From an uncultured Legionella sp. (GTDB taxonomy: Bacteria > Pseudomonadota > Gammaproteobacteria > Legionellales > Legionellaceae): 21,141 nt of DNA. The notes under the pieces were generated by a model. It had not been told where the DNA came from, did no database searches, and was given only the letters and a program-made list of their open reading frames with translations. Positions 1-6,981 of the stretch are shown piece after piece; position 1 is the first letter of the stretch; each line of letters begins with the position of its first letter. A program made the translations under genes and the position numbers. The stretch is from NCBI GenBank assembly GCA_903885895.1, contig CAISKC010000306.1, positions 1-21,141 of the forward strand, written 5' to 3'.

Positions 1-9
1 AGCTGCCGC

Positions 10-84
10 ATTCGCTGCGCGAATTTGCCCGCTCGAATTTTTATCTATTCCCTAAAAACACTGGGAATAGATAAAAATTCGAGC
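10..84. repeat. Two adjacent hairpins, the second a perfect 22-bp inverted repeat
   Basis: Positions 31-52 are exactly complementary to 63-84, giving 22 base pairs around a 10-nt A-rich loop (53-62). Just upstream, ATTCGC (10-15) pairs with GCGAAT (19-24) around a 3-nt loop. No T-run follows the large stem, so it is not a canonical intrinsic terminator for a gene entering from the left. The palindrome is long enough to suggest a small mobile or dispersed repeat, or a strong cruciform. It ends 29 nt before the first possible start codon of the following peptidase gene and may have displaced that gene's original 5' end. No transposase is visible. Confidence 0.75.
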
Positions 85-113
85 ACCATAAACACTAAAA
101 TCCAACCCTCTCA

Positions 114-1187
114 GTGTTGCACTTCACTTGTGAATCGGCGAAACATAATAATGCGCCATTCCATCTAAAATTGCTTGATGGGACAATTAAAAATATTAGA
201 TTACAAGCCCTTACACAAGAGCAAGCAGACATTGCAACAAAAATCGCAGCATCCGCAAAACCGCCAACTCTATCGCAAACTTATACAGTAGCTTCCCCCG
301 CACCCAGCATTAATGGCTTCTATGGATCCAATCAATATACGGTCTTAAACCAAGAGGACTTTGGTACCTGTGTTACGTTTTCTAGCACTGCAGCATTGAG
401 TTATTTAACAACGGGCACTACCACTAATATTTCTCCTTTATACCTTTTAGATCAGGGATACATGGATGAAGACGGGTTTGAAAATTCAGGTTGGGATGGA
501 TTAAAAAATGCTGGTACATTGCTCCGCAGATTACTACCAAACTATGACGGAAAACCAGCTAAAAACCAAGGTTATTACCCTAACTACGCGCTGACCGAAA
601 ATACGTATAATCGTTTATCAAATGAATATAAACTAAGCGGAGAAGAGGGTGAGTTAACGCCTGCTCAACTCCATAAGAGTGGATTTTATAAACAACAATT
701 CACTTATCATGCTATGTCGAGTAACACCCCTGCTATATTATTTAACAATGTCATTGCCTCTAATTTAAATGTCACCACTGGTAGCCCCAATAATGCTCAA
801 TTAGTGAAACAAGCTTTAGACAAAGGACATTTGGTTCTCCTGGATGTTAGTATATACGATGCAGCCGTACCAGCAGGTAAGGAATGCACGAAAAATAACG
901 TCACAACAGGTGGGACCGCGCAATACACCTATGACTCGTCTACAGCCACTTTAACCCAAACCCCTGAACCGACAGCCGTGAATACTTGGGCTAGCGCAAC
1001 AGGATGCTTACTAGGTGGTCACCAGATATGGGCAACATCATATGCCACAGACTCTGCTGGACACTTAATGTTTGTGATCCGAAACTCCTGGGGAGCACAA
1101 GCGGGTGATCAAGGACAATATTATATGAGCGAATCCTACCTAAATAATGCAGTTGCGTATGCTGCAGAACTATCGCTTTCTAAATAA
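114..1187 (+). CDS. Papain-fold (C1-like) cysteine peptidase, probably 5'-truncated
   Basis: Papain-fold peptidase of 357 residues. The catalytic set is readable: Gln80 (oxyanion hole) and Cys86 in LNQEDFGTCVTF, His303 in GGHQIWA, and Asn324 in the hallmark RNSWG. The C-terminal GDQGQYYMS resembles the papain GxxGY/F strand. The paralogue on the opposite strand (ending at 1251) shares every motif, including an NSGWDG / ESGWEG region. Initiation is poor. The only usable start is GTG at 114; an in-frame stop lies at 96-98, there is no Shine-Dalgarno, and no ATG precedes the catalytic Cys. Unlike the paralogue it has no signal peptide, and a large palindrome lies immediately upstream. It is therefore either a 5'-truncated gene or one starting at an atypical site and acting in the cytosol. 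The body is intact, which argues against long-standing decay. Fold and triad are confident; the substrate is unknown. Confidence 0.75.
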   Translation: MLHFTCESAKHNNAPFHLKLLDGTIKNIRLQALTQEQADIATKIAASAKPPTLSQTYTVASPAPSINGFYGSNQYTVLNQEDFGTCVTFSSTAALSYLTTGTTTNISPLYLLDQGYMDEDGFENSGWDGLKNAGTLLRRLLPNYDGKPAKNQGYYPNYALTENTYNRLSNEYKLSGEEGELTPAQLHKSGFYKQQFTYHAMSSNTPAILFNNVIASNLNVTTGSPNNAQLVKQALDKGHLVLLDVSIYDAAVPAGKECTKNNVTTGGTAQYTYDSSTATLTQTPEPTAVNTWASATGCLLGGHQIWATSYATDSAGHLMFVIRNSWGAQAGDQGQYYMSESYLNNAVAYAAELSLSK

Positions 1188-1196
1188 TGTCTTCTA

Positions 1197-1232
1197 CCCG
1201 GATTTCGCATAAGGCGATATCCGGGGGTTTTT
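1197..1232 (+). terminator. Rho-independent terminator of the first peptidase gene
   Basis: CCCGGAT (1197-1203) pairs with ATCCGGG (1219-1225). After a single T-T mismatch the stem continues with TCGC (1205-1208) against GCGA (1214-1217), closing a 5-nt loop. Two G residues and five Ts (1228-1232) follow. It begins 10 nt after the stop codon at 1185-1187. There is no matching A-run on the left side, so it should act only on plus-strand transcription and not on the convergent peptidase gene. Confidence 0.85.
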
Positions 1233-1250
1233 ACATCAGTCATACACAAA

Positions 1251-2342
1251 TTATGGTGCGAACGCGCCTATACGATGCGCTTCTAACAACGTCGCTTTAA
1301 AATAGGTATAGGTCATATAAAAATCACCATGATCACCGACCTGTGGCCCCCACGAATTACGCAAGGTCAATAAACCACGGTGCAAACGACCATTGGCATC
1401 CACCGCCACCGCATCGTCATCATACCCGGTAATAACGAAAGCGTGACCAGCCATTTGCGTATCATTGGCTAACTCATCCGCCATCTGGGGTAGTAAAATC
1501 CACGTATCATTTGCCATATGATACGAGCCCGCTGCATTGGCATTGCCAGGCTCTGGACCCATGAGCAGGACAGAACACGTGACACGGTCGCCTTGATGTA
1601 AGATCCCTTTGATCTTATACAGTAGTCGCTCGCGATCAATCAAAGTAGAATTGATTTGCTCTTCTAAGATCAACGGTGCAAAACCAACACCGAGCCCCTG
1701 GATTGACTCACTCATTTGATGATAATCAAACACAGACAATTCATCCGTCACACTGCCTTCAAACAAAGGATATTCCAGACGCCCAGCACAGGCACCTGAA
1801 CTTTGTAATGTTTTGGGTACAATACCAAACATCGCAATTTGATTCAGAAAATCTTGGCCCCAACCTCCTTCCCAACCACTTTCTACATAAGTATGATGAT
1901 TCAAATAATTACTCAAATCCAATTGGCAAAGCTGACTCACATAATCACCTTTACCCAGCGCAGCATCCAATGCAGCCGTCAGCGCAAACAACATACACGT
2001 CCCATGCTCGCCTTGATCTAAGACTGGCACCTCGTTCATCCCTAATTGCACAGCGCGTGGATAATGAGCTAATGTGGGGCTAGATTGTGAATACGTAGCC
2101 AGATCGCTGACCCGTTGCGCCAACCGTCTTTGCGTAGCATGCGTCAAATTCAATTTTAGTAAAGCAACATGCTTAGTAGGCCGCGCAGCTTGAAACCGCA
2201 ATGCTCTGCTACCATGCGGTATGGAAACGGATGCCGGAATGGATTGCGTTCGCGTCCCAGTAATCGTCACAGGCTCTTGCGCCGAAGCCGCACCCCAGAC
2301 AGACAGCCCCAATACATTCATGACCAACCAGCGTTTTAACAT
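1251..2342 (-). CDS. Exported papain-fold (C1-like) cysteine peptidase
   Basis: The N-terminus is a classical Sec signal peptide: KR, a hydrophobic core (LVMNVLGLSVWG), then AASA before QEP, where signal peptidase I would cut. The mature protein carries a papain-like catalytic set. Counting from the second Met, these are Gln110 and Cys116 in VLDQGEHGTCMLF, His300 in AGHAFVITGYDDD and Asn329 in LRNSWG. About 85 residues between the signal peptide and the catalytic domain could be a propeptide. Two adjacent ATGs exist (2345 and 2342). GAGG at 2351-2348 lies 2 nt from the first but 5 nt from the second, so 2342 is preferred (363 residues). It is paralogous to the gene at 114-1187 and converges with it. 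The likely role is periplasmic or extracellular peptide hydrolysis; a virulence role is only inference. Confidence 0.85.
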   Translation of the reverse strand: MLKRWLVMNVLGLSVWGAASAQEPVTITGTRTQSIPASVSIPHGSRALRFQAARPTKHVALLKLNLTHATQRRLAQRVSDLATYSQSSPTLAHYPRAVQLGMNEVPVLDQGEHGTCMLFALTAALDAALGKGDYVSQLCQLDLSNYLNHHTYVESGWEGGWGQDFLNQIAMFGIVPKTLQSSGACAGRLEYPLFEGSVTDELSVFDYHQMSESIQGLGVGFAPLILEEQINSTLIDRERLLYKIKGILHQGDRVTCSVLLMGPEPGNANAAGSYHMANDTWILLPQMADELANDTQMAGHAFVITGYDDDAVAVDANGRLHRGLLTLRNSWGPQVGDHGDFYMTYTYFKATLLEAHRIGAFAP

Positions 2343-2366
2343 CATTGCCTCGTTATATTATCTACA

Positions 2367-2423
2367 TCATCCTGAACTTGATACGTCATTCTGAACTTGA
2401 TACGTCATTCTGAACTTGATGCG
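2367..2423. repeat. Three tandem copies of a 19-bp unit
   Basis: The units occupy 2367-2385, 2386-2404 and 2405-2423. The consensus is TCATTCTGAACTTGATACG; the first has C for T in the fifth position and the third has G for A near its end. They abut with no spacers. The first 11 bp (2367-2377) reappear inverted at 2508-2518, so the array is one outer arm of the composite element that continues to 2520. The array lies in the upstream region of the exported peptidase gene. Confidence 0.9.
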
Positions 2424-2501
2424 TCATCCCGAACGAAGTGAGGGATCTCCGAACTTGGCAATGTGCCATCAGGGGGATCCCTCACTTCGTTCGGGATGAC
2501 G
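2422..2501. repeat. Long palindromic dispersed repeat with 26-bp perfect arms
   Basis: Positions 2422-2447 are exactly complementary to 2476-2501 (26 bp). The 28-nt centre contains a second small hairpin, TGGCA (2456-2460) against TGCCA (2464-2468). The core of the arms, of the form CATCCCGAACGAAGTGAGGG, resembles palindromic repeats common in many bacterial genomes. A 14-bp piece (2480-2493) is identical to 8106-8119 in the repeat downstream of the 329-residue gene. The element sits between the ubiI stop codon and the peptidase start, both minus strand, so it could form an RNA hairpin at the 3' end of the ubi operon transcript. No T-run marks it as an intrinsic terminator. Confidence 0.9.
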
Positions 2502-2522
2502 TGTGAGGTTCAGGATGACGTA

Positions 2523-3683
2523 CTACACACCCGATGCTTGTTCCATGAAGACACGTTTCAGCATAGGAAGTTTATCACACAGGTTTAATCCAAATCGGCG
2601 TAATGCTTTCATCGGCACATTTTCCTGAGTAAACACATGATGGATCCCTTGTAGAAATAAAATCATTTGCCACAATTCATGTTTGCGTTGACGTTGGTAC
2701 GCTCGTAAAGCACGCGGTGTCAACAGCACTTTCGATTTTGGATCCATGACTTGTAATAAAGCCGTTATATCTGCCAATCCCATATTCAAACCCAAACCAG
2801 CCAAAGGATGAATCGTATGCGCCGCATCGCCCATAATAGCCCAGCGTGTCTCGGCATATTGCTGCACATGCTGCATGTGTAAAGGATAAGATTTGCGTTG
2901 GGAGACTAGCGCCATCTCGCCCAGTTTATGCTCAAATGCCTGCCCCAATGCTTGTATAAATGCTGCTTCTGACAATCCCATAAGCGTTTCAACATGAGGG
3001 ATAGCACTTGACCACACAATGGCGCACTGTTGTGGGTCCTGTAGCGGTAAAAAAGCCAAAGGACCTTGCGCACAAAACACTTGATAAGCGGTCCGCTCAT
3101 GCGATGCCTCTACGCGAACGGTCGCAACGATAGCATGTTGATGATAAGGCCACGTGGTCATGGGGATCTTTAATAATGCACGCGTCGCCGAACGCGCACC
3201 ATCGGCAACTAATAAAAATCCAGCTTCCCATGTTTTATCAGCATGACTCAGCAACACTTTATCCTCTAAGACTTGCAGCGTTTTCGTGTGCCAATTGGTG
3301 ATCACTGGAATATCTCGCGCACGCACCTCGTGTAACAAAGCTTGCTTCAAATAGGTCTCTTCCAAAATCACACCCAAGCGATCCCGCGCTAGCATGCGCG
3401 CATCAAACGCTATCTTAGCTGAGCTCTGCGCATCCCACACAACCATGCGTTCATACGGCGCAATCTGTGACGTCACCGATTCCCAGATCCCAAGCTTTTC
3501 TAGCAAGCGCTGTGATGCCAAATTGAGAGCATAAGCACGTGACCCCTGTACATTCAGATCCGTTTCTAACGCCCCAGATTCCAAAATCATAACGGAATGT
3601 CCGCGCTGCTGCATCGCCAACGCTGCACACAGCCCCATAACTCCGGCTCCCATCACCACAAAATCTACGCTGTCACTCATCAT
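2523..3683 (-). CDS. ubiI: FAD-dependent ubiquinone-ring hydroxylase, UbiI (VisC) type
   Basis: Class A flavoprotein monooxygenase that hydroxylates the polyprenylphenol ring in aerobic ubiquinone synthesis (C5 position in the E. coli family member). Visible landmarks are the N-terminal dinucleotide-binding GAGVMG (residues 12-17), the middle DG motif (LVADGARSATR) and the C-terminal FAD motif GDAAHTIHPLAG. Start ATG 3683 overlaps the ubiH stop codon as ATGA, and GGGA lies 4 nt upstream; a second ATG follows directly at 3680. Length is 386 residues, normal for the family (about 400). It is the last gene of ygfB-pepP-ubiH-ubiI, the arrangement known from E. coli. One oddity: the usual GQGxNxG after the FAD motif reads GLGLNMG. 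Assignment to UbiI rather than UbiF rests on operon position and the C-terminal segment (KALRRFGLNLCDKLPMLK). Confidence 0.87.
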   Translation of the reverse strand: MMSDSVDFVVMGAGVMGLCAALAMQQRGHSVMILESGALETDLNVQGSRAYALNLASQRLLEKLGIWESVTSQIAPYERMVVWDAQSSAKIAFDARMLARDRLGVILEETYLKQALLHEVRARDIPVITNWHTKTLQVLEDKVLLSHADKTWEAGFLLVADGARSATRALLKIPMTTWPYHQHAIVATVRVEASHERTAYQVFCAQGPLAFLPLQDPQQCAIVWSSAIPHVETLMGLSEAAFIQALGQAFEHKLGEMALVSQRKSYPLHMQHVQQYAETRWAIMGDAAHTIHPLAGLGLNMGLADITALLQVMDPKSKVLLTPRALRAYQRQRKHELWQMILFLQGIHHVFTQENVPMKALRRFGLNLCDKLPMLKRVFMEQASGV

Positions 3684-4867
3684 GAAATCCCACAAACCAA
3701 GTCAGGCACCACTCCCGCCAAGCCTGAGGCATAACGGGCTAACATGCGTTTTAATAAGCGATTATTATCTAAAACCAATAAGCCTACTTGACGTGCCATC
3801 CGCACACCTAAACCAGAATGTGCATAAAGGGTCATCAATCCATCTGTAAACCGCGCAATAGCGGTTTGATCATGCTGACGAGCTTGTTGGTAACGCGCTA
3901 ATAACGTTGGATCGTGAATATCCGAATGCTTCAGGATCTGCGCTAACATCGCCACATCACGTAACCCCAAATTAAACCCTTGACCAGCCACAGGATGCAA
4001 AGTATGTGCTGCATTCCCAATAAATACCACGGCATCAGCATACACTTGATCGCGCATCAGCATTTGGCGTAATGGATAAGTCATTCGACTTCCAACACCT
4101 GTAAAACGTCCCAAACGATAACCAAATGATTGGGTCAATTCTTGCAAAAAAGCTTGCTCCTGCAAGTCTACCATCCTTTGCGCAACATCTGGCGGCAACG
4201 ACCACACCACCGCCATCCGTTTAGGTTCTAACGGTAAGAGAGCCAAAGGTCCCAAACTTGTAAACCGCTCATAAGCAATATTCTGATGCGCACGCGCTAA
4301 GTGCACGTGGGTCACCAATGCACGTTGACCATATTCTTTAACTTGAACTGGTAAATGACATAAAGAGCGCATACTGGAATGCGAGCCATCCGCCGCCACA
4401 ACTAGGGTCGCTTGAATACGGTGAATTTCTGCACCCCTTTGCACCGTGACCACTCGTTGTTCCGCATCAAATGCCGTCACCGTAGCAGGCGCCCAGACCA
4501 TTTGACGATCCAATCCTTGATACAAGGTTTGGACCAACTGTTGAATAGACACAACATATCCCAATGGCGCCTGATCGGGGCTCGTAAGACAAGCGGTTCC
4601 AAAACGCCCTTGTTCAGAAACATGAATCGTGTGAATGGGTGCCGCATTCGCCGCAAGCTCCGGCCACAAGCCTAAACTTTGTAAAATTCGCATGGAAGCG
4701 ATCGATAACGTTAAACTTCGAGCATCAGTCGTTATTTCTTGCGGCTTAAAAAAATCTTGACTGTCGACCATCAAGACTCGCAAACCAGTCTCTGCTAACG
4801 CGCGCAACAAAGCCGCGCCGCTTAGTCCTCCACCAATAATAACCAGATCAACTTGATAATCAACCAC
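3680..4867 (-). CDS. ubiH: 2-octaprenyl-6-methoxyphenol hydroxylase UbiH
   Basis: FAD-dependent monooxygenase of ubiquinone biosynthesis. Motifs in order: an N-terminal Rossmann IIGGGLSGAALLRAL with a conserved acidic residue at the end of the second strand (VDS), the DG motif VVAADGSHSS, and GNAAHTLHPVAGQGFNLGLRD. The last, with Asn in place of Asp after Gly, is typical of UbiH. I prefer the GTG start at 4867 because GAGG lies 9 nt upstream and it leaves the usual short N-terminus before the Rossmann strand (395 residues). It overlaps the pepP stop by 8 nt. An ATG at 4888 (402 residues, 29-nt overlap) is possible but has no ribosome-binding site. The 3' end overlaps ubiI by 4 nt, so both hydroxylases are probably translationally coupled. 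Confidence 0.9.
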   Translation of the reverse strand: MVDYQVDLVIIGGGLSGAALLRALAETGLRVLMVDSQDFFKPQEITTDARSLTLSIASMRILQSLGLWPELAANAAPIHTIHVSEQGRFGTACLTSPDQAPLGYVVSIQQLVQTLYQGLDRQMVWAPATVTAFDAEQRVVTVQRGAEIHRIQATLVVAADGSHSSMRSLCHLPVQVKEYGQRALVTHVHLARAHQNIAYERFTSLGPLALLPLEPKRMAVVWSLPPDVAQRMVDLQEQAFLQELTQSFGYRLGRFTGVGSRMTYPLRQMLMRDQVYADAVVFIGNAAHTLHPVAGQGFNLGLRDVAMLAQILKHSDIHDPTLLARYQQARQHDQTAIARFTDGLMTLYAHSGLGVRMARQVGLLVLDNNRLLKRMLARYASGLAGVVPDLVCGIS

Positions 4868-6158
4868 GTAAAAATGCCTCAATCTCATCAGGTGTCACTT
4901 GCAACGCAGCCGTCAAATTCTCATGGCCTTGTTCCGTCACCAAAATATCATCTTCAATCCGCACGCCAATCCCCCACCAACGCGAATCGACACCTTGCAT
5001 ACCCTGTGAAATATAAATACCAGGTTCCACGGTCAATACCATACCCGGCACCAAATCACGCCAAGCACCTTGTATACGATACCGACCACAATCATGCACA
5101 TCTAATCCCAACCAATGCCCGGAGGTATGCATATAAAACGGCTTGTAAGCACCTGCTTCTATCAAATCCGGAACATGGCCTTGTAATATTTTTAAATCAA
5201 CCAAACCTTGTGTCAAAATAGTCACCATGGTCTTTTGCATCAAATCCCAAGGCACGCCAGGCCGCACAGCAGCAATCCCGGCTTGTTGAGCCGTTAACAC
5301 TAATTCATAAATATCACGTTGAGCAGGACTAAATTGTCCCGAAACAGGAAAAGTGCGTGTCACATCTGCCGCATAACAAGAAAACTCTGCACCCGCATCA
5401 ACTAACACCAAATCACCATGCGTCAAAGGCCCATCATTCGCCGTATAATGCAAAGTACAAGCATGATTGCCATTGGCCACAATCGAATCATACGCAGGAG
5501 CGCGGCAACCTTGACGGGTAAATTCATAGACCAATTCTGCTTCTAATTCATATTCATAATGCAGATTCCGACAAGCACGCATCGCGCGTTGATGTGCAGC
5601 CACGGTGATTCTTGCTGCTTCGCGCATACAATGTATCTCTTCTTCTGATTTAATCAAACGCAATTCACCCAGAATGGGATTCAAATCCCACAATGACTCC
5701 GGTACGGTATGCCCTGCACGTATTTGCCGTTTACTTTGCTTGAGCGCCTGAATCAACCGTTGATCCCAGCTCTCTTCTTGACCTATCGCATAGACCAAGG
5801 CCTGCTTATCCAATAATAACAATGGGAGCTGCGTTTCCAACGCCTCTATAGAATAAGCTTGTTCTACGCCCAATACAGCACAAGCGGCTTCAGGGCCAAG
5901 ACGCTTACCTTGCCATTGCTCTTCGCCAGGACAACGTGGGCGAGTAAATAAAATACTCTGCGCAACAGGTTCTGATACCACAACCAACACCGCATCCGGT
6001 TCTTGAAAACCCGTCAAATAATAAAAATCACTCTGCTGACGAAAACGGTAATCCGCATCACCATTCCGCATCACTTCTTTGGCTGCAGGAATAATCGCTA
6101 CAGAATGAGGCGGTAAACGTTTTGCCAAATTTTGACGGCGTAATACATAGTCTTTCAT
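4860..6158 (-). CDS. pepP: Xaa-Pro aminopeptidase P
   Basis: Two-metal (Mn) aminopeptidase of the pita-bread fold that removes an N-terminal residue preceding proline. The N-terminal domain matches the AMP_N type (RQQSDFYYLTGFQEPDAV). The five metal ligands can be placed, counting from Met at 6158: Asp254 (LVDAGAEF), Asp265 (AADVTRTF), His348 (SGHWLGLDVHD), Glu378 (TVEPGIYI) and Glu402 (RIEDDI). Length is 432 residues, close to E. coli PepP (about 440). ATG 6158 is chosen because AGGA lies 5 nt upstream and the alignable N-terminus begins there; the frame is open 19 codons further upstream, inside ygfB. That AGGA overlaps the ygfB stop codon, indicating coupling. The gene lies 7 nt after ygfB. 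Confidence 0.95.
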   Translation of the reverse strand: MKDYVLRRQNLAKRLPPHSVAIIPAAKEVMRNGDADYRFRQQSDFYYLTGFQEPDAVLVVVSEPVAQSILFTRPRCPGEEQWQGKRLGPEAACAVLGVEQAYSIEALETQLPLLLLDKQALVYAIGQEESWDQRLIQALKQSKRQIRAGHTVPESLWDLNPILGELRLIKSEEEIHCMREAARITVAAHQRAMRACRNLHYEYELEAELVYEFTRQGCRAPAYDSIVANGNHACTLHYTANDGPLTHGDLVLVDAGAEFSCYAADVTRTFPVSGQFSPAQRDIYELVLTAQQAGIAAVRPGVPWDLMQKTMVTILTQGLVDLKILQGHVPDLIEAGAYKPFYMHTSGHWLGLDVHDCGRYRIQGAWRDLVPGMVLTVEPGIYISQGMQGVDSRWWGIGVRIEDDILVTEQGHENLTAALQVTPDEIEAFLRG

Positions 6159-6165
6159 AGGATTC

Positions 6166-6744
6166 CTAATGTGTCGTACCCTGCTTCCCGCGGTTATGTT
6201 GCGCTTGCAGATCAATTTGCAACGACAACACAGCCATCCTAGTATACTCAGTGACTTCTAACAACGCTCGTTCATCTTCTTCATTCACGCGTAACGCCGT
6301 ATAATCCAATTGAGCAAATTCCGTAATATGTTGAATAGCATCTTGCGCTTCTTCATTGCCTAATTTAACAAAATCAACACCCGTTACCGTCAAACCTTGC
6401 GTAAACCCTTCGCACCACTCGCTAAAAGCCTGTGCACGTGTCGCCAAAGGCGCATCTTCGCCGGGTAGCATGAGCTCAAATTCAAACCCAAACTGGCCCA
6501 ACTGTTGCTGAGAAATCGTCAACACATCGAACAATGCCAAAGCCGCCTGGCGTGTCTCTTTGGGTTCACGTTTGGCCAACAAAGCCCGCAAATAAAATTC
6601 ACCTTCACGTACCCCGCCGGCAACTAAATAACCACACAATACCCCATGCAATTCCGAACAGGAAATGGGTAAATTTAAACTAGCAATCGACTGCGAAAAA
6701 TCGAGATAAGCCGGCAATTGCGTGTAACCATCGGATGAAACCAT
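6166..6744 (-). CDS. ygfB: UPF0149 family protein YgfB
   Basis: Small acidic protein of 192 residues in the UPF0149 (YgfB/YecA) family. Visible family features are the early helical SELHGVLCGYLVAGG segment, the central FEFELMLPGEDAPL region and the late LREVTEYTRMAVL-like helix (here LLEVTEYTRMAVLSL). The first gene of the conserved ygfB-pepP-ubiH-ubiI cluster. ATG 6744 is preferred, with AAGG 9 nt upstream; an upstream in-frame TTG at 6762 would add six residues. Some family members have been linked to control of other genes, but nothing here shows the role. In enterobacteria the divergent neighbour is the zapA/6S RNA/ygfA region; here it is replaced by an unrecognised gene. Confidence 0.88.
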   Translation of the reverse strand: MVSSDGYTQLPAYLDFSQSIASLNLPISCSELHGVLCGYLVAGGVREGEFYLRALLAKREPKETRQAALALFDVLTISQQQLGQFGFEFELMLPGEDAPLATRAQAFSEWCEGFTQGLTVTGVDFVKLGNEEAQDAIQHITEFAQLDYTALRVNEEDERALLEVTEYTRMAVLSLQIDLQAQHNRGKQGTTH

Positions 6745-6767
6745 ATTCAAATACCTTGTCAAAATAC

Positions 6768-6797
6768 TAAATACCTGCGCATATCTCTGGTGGACAA
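6768..6797 (-). promoter_or_regulatory. Candidate promoter of the ygfB-pepP-ubiH-ubiI operon
   Basis: Reading the minus strand, TTGTCC (6797-6792) and TATTTA (6773-6768) are separated by 18 nt. Transcription would start near 6761, leaving a leader of about 17 nt before ATG 6744. The hexamer matches are moderate and no other convincing candidate was seen nearby. Confidence 0.3.
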
Positions 6798-6888
6798 AGG
6801 AGCGATAGCGTCGTACTCACCAGAAATATGGCACACAGCCGTAATCTTACCTCTTATTGCTATCGTTGTCAGCATTGCTACTTATTTT

Positions 6889-6919
6889 TTGCACATATTG
6901 GCTACTGCTGTGATATAAT
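6889..6919 (+). promoter_or_regulatory. Extended -10 promoter of the 329-residue unknown gene
   Basis: A perfect TATAAT (6914-6919) is preceded by TG one base upstream (6911-6912), an extended -10 that can work without a strong -35. TTGCAC (6889-6894) lies 19 nt upstream as a possible -35. Transcription should begin near 6926, giving a leader of about 55 nt that contains the palindrome at 6938-6955. Confidence 0.65.
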
Positions 6920-6937
6920 TGCACTTTTTAAGCAATC

Positions 6938-6955
6938 ATGTCATCCAGATGACAT
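6938..6955. promoter_or_regulatory. Palindrome in the 5' leader of the 329-residue gene
   Basis: ATGTCATC (6938-6945) and GATGACAT (6948-6955) are perfect inverted repeats separated by CA. The site lies between the predicted transcription start (about 6926) and the ribosome-binding site (6970-6974). It could be a dimeric operator or a short 5' RNA hairpin. I recognise no specific regulator consensus. Confidence 0.45.
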
Positions 6956-6981
6956 CGTACAAACAAATAGGGGATTCAAAC

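Noticed and set aside
1676..2083. Plus-strand open frame of 135 codons
   Set aside because: It lies wholly inside the exported peptidase gene on the other strand, whose catalytic motifs are unmistakable; the frame has low-complexity Gln/His/Asn-rich content and no ribosome-binding site.
2367..2423. Three direct repeats as a possible CRISPR array
   Set aside because: The 19-bp units abut with no spacers, and no cas gene is present. They are a tandem repeat that forms part of a palindromic element.
6763..6918. 6S RNA expected near ygfB
   Set aside because: The 156-nt gap is too short for 6S RNA plus promoters and shows no long rod-like self-complementarity.
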